This document shows, piece by piece, positions 22,266 through 23,661 of a stretch of DNA of 23,661 nucleotides (the stretch's first letter is position 1; every line of letters begins with the position of its first letter). The stretch comes from Clostridia bacterium. Its GTDB lineage: Bacteria; Bacillota_A; Clostridia; Christensenellales; Aristaeellaceae. The notes beneath the pieces are model-generated. The model was not told the origin of the DNA, searched no databases, and saw nothing but the letters and a program-made list of their open reading frames with translations. The stretch spans positions 1-23,661 of the forward strand of contig JAFQIF010000159.1 of NCBI GenBank assembly GCA_017397695.1. Reading direction: 5' to 3'. The translations under genes and the position numbers were made by a program.

Positions 22266-23661
22266 TTACTTGCCTTCGGCAGCCTTCGCAGCAGCCTTGG
22301 CAGCGGCTTCGCGCTTGTTGATCTTCTGCTGATTGTAGATGGAGAACAGAACGGTGCCAACAGCAATCACGAAGAAGCCAATGGCGATCGGATGACCGGT
22401 GATGGCCAGGAAGTTGCCGTTGTTCAGGTCCATGAAGCGCACGAAGTTCTGCTCGCACATCGGTCCAAGGATCAGAGCCAGCAGGATCGGGCTGAGCGGG
22501 AACTCAAACTTGTTCATCAGCCAGCCGATGATGCCGAAGACCACGCACACGCCCACGTCGAACACGTTCTTGTTGATGGAGAACGCGCCCAGCAGGGAGA
22601 TGACCAGAATGATCGGGTAGAGGATCTTCTTCTCAACGGAGACGATCTTGGCGAAGAAGCGGACGCCGGCGCAGCCGACGATCAGCATGGCCAGGTTGGC
22701 CAGCATCAGCGCGGCGAAGACGCAGTAAACGGTGTCCAGCTTGTCGATGTACATCGTCGGACCCGGCTGGATGCCCTTCATGATGAAGGCACCCAGAATG
22801 ATAGCGGTAACCGCATCGCCCAGAACACCCAGACTCAACAGCGGAATCATCGCGCCGCCGGAGCAGCCGTTGTTAGCAGACTCGGTAGAGGCGACGCCCT
22901 GCGGGATGCCGGTGCCCCACTTCTCCGGATACTTGCTGAAGCTCTTGTTGAAGCCGTAGGAGACGAACACGGCGATGTCGCCGCCCGCGCCAGGGATGGC
23001 GCCGATGAAGGTGCCGATCAGGCCGCCGGAGATGATCTGCGGCCAGATCTGTTTGATGGTCGACCAGTTCGGCAGCACTTCCTTGATCTTCTCTTCGGAC
23101 TTTTCCTGCTTCTCTTCGCCGTTGATGGTGCGCTCAACGCCGGCGATGATCTCAGCGACAGCGAACAGGCCAATCAGAACCGGGATGAACGCGAGGCCGG
23201 AGTACAGCGGCTTTACGCCATAGGTGAAGCGCTTGGCGCTGTAGGTCGGGTCCATGCCGATGGTGCACAGCAGCATGCCGAAGAAGGCGGAGACGAGGCC
23301 CTTGGCGATGGACTGGCCGGAGATGGCGACGATAACGGAAAGACCGAAGACCGCCAGCATCAGCATTTCAGCGGAGGTGAACTCCATGGCCACGTCCGCG
23401 ATGAGCGGAGAGAGGAAGGTCATGCACAGCGCGCCGATGACGCCGCCGCAGAAAGAGGCGAACATGGCGATGGACAGCGCCCTGCCGGCTTCGCCCTTCT
23501 GGCACATCGGATAGCCGTCCAGCAGCGTGGCGGCGGCAGCCGGGGTGCCCGGGGCGTGGATGAGGATGGCGGAGATGGAGCCGCCGTACATGCCGCCGCA
23601 GTAGATGCCCAGCAGCAGGCCGATGGACGGGATCAGATCCATGCCGAAGGAGAAGGGGATG
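22266..23661 (-). CDS. tctA: Tripartite tricarboxylate transporter large permease TctA (partial, N-terminus outside window)
   Basis: The frame is open from the right edge to the stop at 22266, about 465 residues. The sequence just before the first internal ATG (IPFSFGMD) continues the conserved TctA stretch, so that ATG is not the start. The GGMYGGSISAILI segment, the FGLSVIVAISGQSIAKGLVSAFFG region and the IPGAGGDIAVFVSYG / ASTESANNGCSGGAMIPL signature are all typical of the roughly 500-residue, 12-helix TctA subunit. Together with TctB and the extracytoplasmic binder TctC it imports citrate or another organic acid. Those two genes would lie upstream, outside the window. A hydrophilic Lys/Glu-rich loop is at about 193-215 of the visible part, and the tail is Ala/Lys-rich. 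A strong terminator follows, so tctA is the last gene of its unit. Confidence 0.95.
   Translation of the reverse strand, partial: IPFSFGMDLIPSIGLLLGIYCGGMYGGSISAILIHAPGTPAAAATLLDGYPMCQKGEAGRALSIAMFASFCGGVIGALCMTFLSPLIADVAMEFTSAEMLMLAVFGLSVIVAISGQSIAKGLVSAFFGMLLCTIGMDPTYSAKRFTYGVKPLYSGLAFIPVLIGLFAVAEIIAGVERTINGEEKQEKSEEKIKEVLPNWSTIKQIWPQIISGGLIGTFIGAIPGAGGDIAVFVSYGFNKSFSKYPEKWGTGIPQGVASTESANNGCSGGAMIPLLSLGVLGDAVTAIILGAFIMKGIQPGPTMYIDKLDTVYCVFAALMLANLAMLIVGCAGVRFFAKIVSVEKKILYPIILVISLLGAFSINKNVFDVGVCVVFGIIGWLMNKFEFPLSPILLALILGPMCEQNFVRFMDLNNGNFLAITGHPIAIGFFVIAVGTVLFSIYNQQKINKREAAAKAAAKAAEGK

Overview
The window looks like chromosomal DNA from a Gram-positive, probably anaerobic member of the Firmicutes (class Clostridia). 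The evidence is a moderately GC-rich sequence, strong AAGGAGG-type ribosome binding sites, occasional GTG and TTG starts, sigma-A-type promoters, the Firmicutes-type order plsX-acpP-rnc-smc-ftsY, an oxygen-sensitive 2-hydroxyacyl-CoA dehydratase activase and a secreted SH3-repeat protein. I cannot name the genus. No rRNA, tRNA, CRISPR array, insertion sequence or phage gene was recognised.

Layout. (1) 1-1745, minus: the N-terminal part of a giant tandem-module activase for radical 2-hydroxyacyl-CoA dehydratases, cut by the window edge. (2) 1963-9565, plus: a housekeeping run of TrmH-family RNA methyltransferase, plsX, acpP, rnc, smc and ftsY, driven by a consensus promoter and covering phospholipid/fatty-acid synthesis, RNA processing, chromosome organisation and protein targeting. 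(3) 9677-11187, plus: an unrecognised membrane-anchored protein translationally coupled to a tRNA-dihydrouridine synthase, closed by a strong terminator. (4) 11274-16073, minus: a small Cys-rich membrane protein, a TauE/SafE permease overlapping a complete enolase, a secreted four-SH3 protein and an RluA/RluD-type pseudouridine synthase, separated by clear terminators.

(5) 16074-16297: a gene-free stretch rich in hairpins, possibly a dispersed repeat or structured RNA. (6) 16298-21053: a metabolic unit. A minus-strand operon (PLP aminotransferase, GldA-like dehydrogenase, polar amino-acid ABC permease, ABC ATPase) diverges from a plus-strand gene for the matching type of substrate-binding protein. 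The two promoters share ATGCATAT-type motifs. The set could import an amino acid, transaminate it and reduce the keto acid. (7) 21196-22136, minus: a MerR-family regulator whose own promoter has a 19-bp spacer holding a perfect 9+9 palindrome. (8) 22266-23661, minus: a TctA-type tricarboxylate transporter subunit, cut at its N-terminus by the window edge.

Most genes are standard families. The less ordinary signals are the putative amino-acid to hydroxy-acid unit, the structured element at 16120-16280, the long leader hairpin of the SH3 gene, the coupled permease/enolase pair, a non-canonical DSA phosphopantetheine site in the acyl carrier protein, and a hairpin overlapping the ribosome binding site of the unknown membrane protein. 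No gene-free stretch exceeds about 300 bases. The longest, 1746-2044, holds two divergent promoters.
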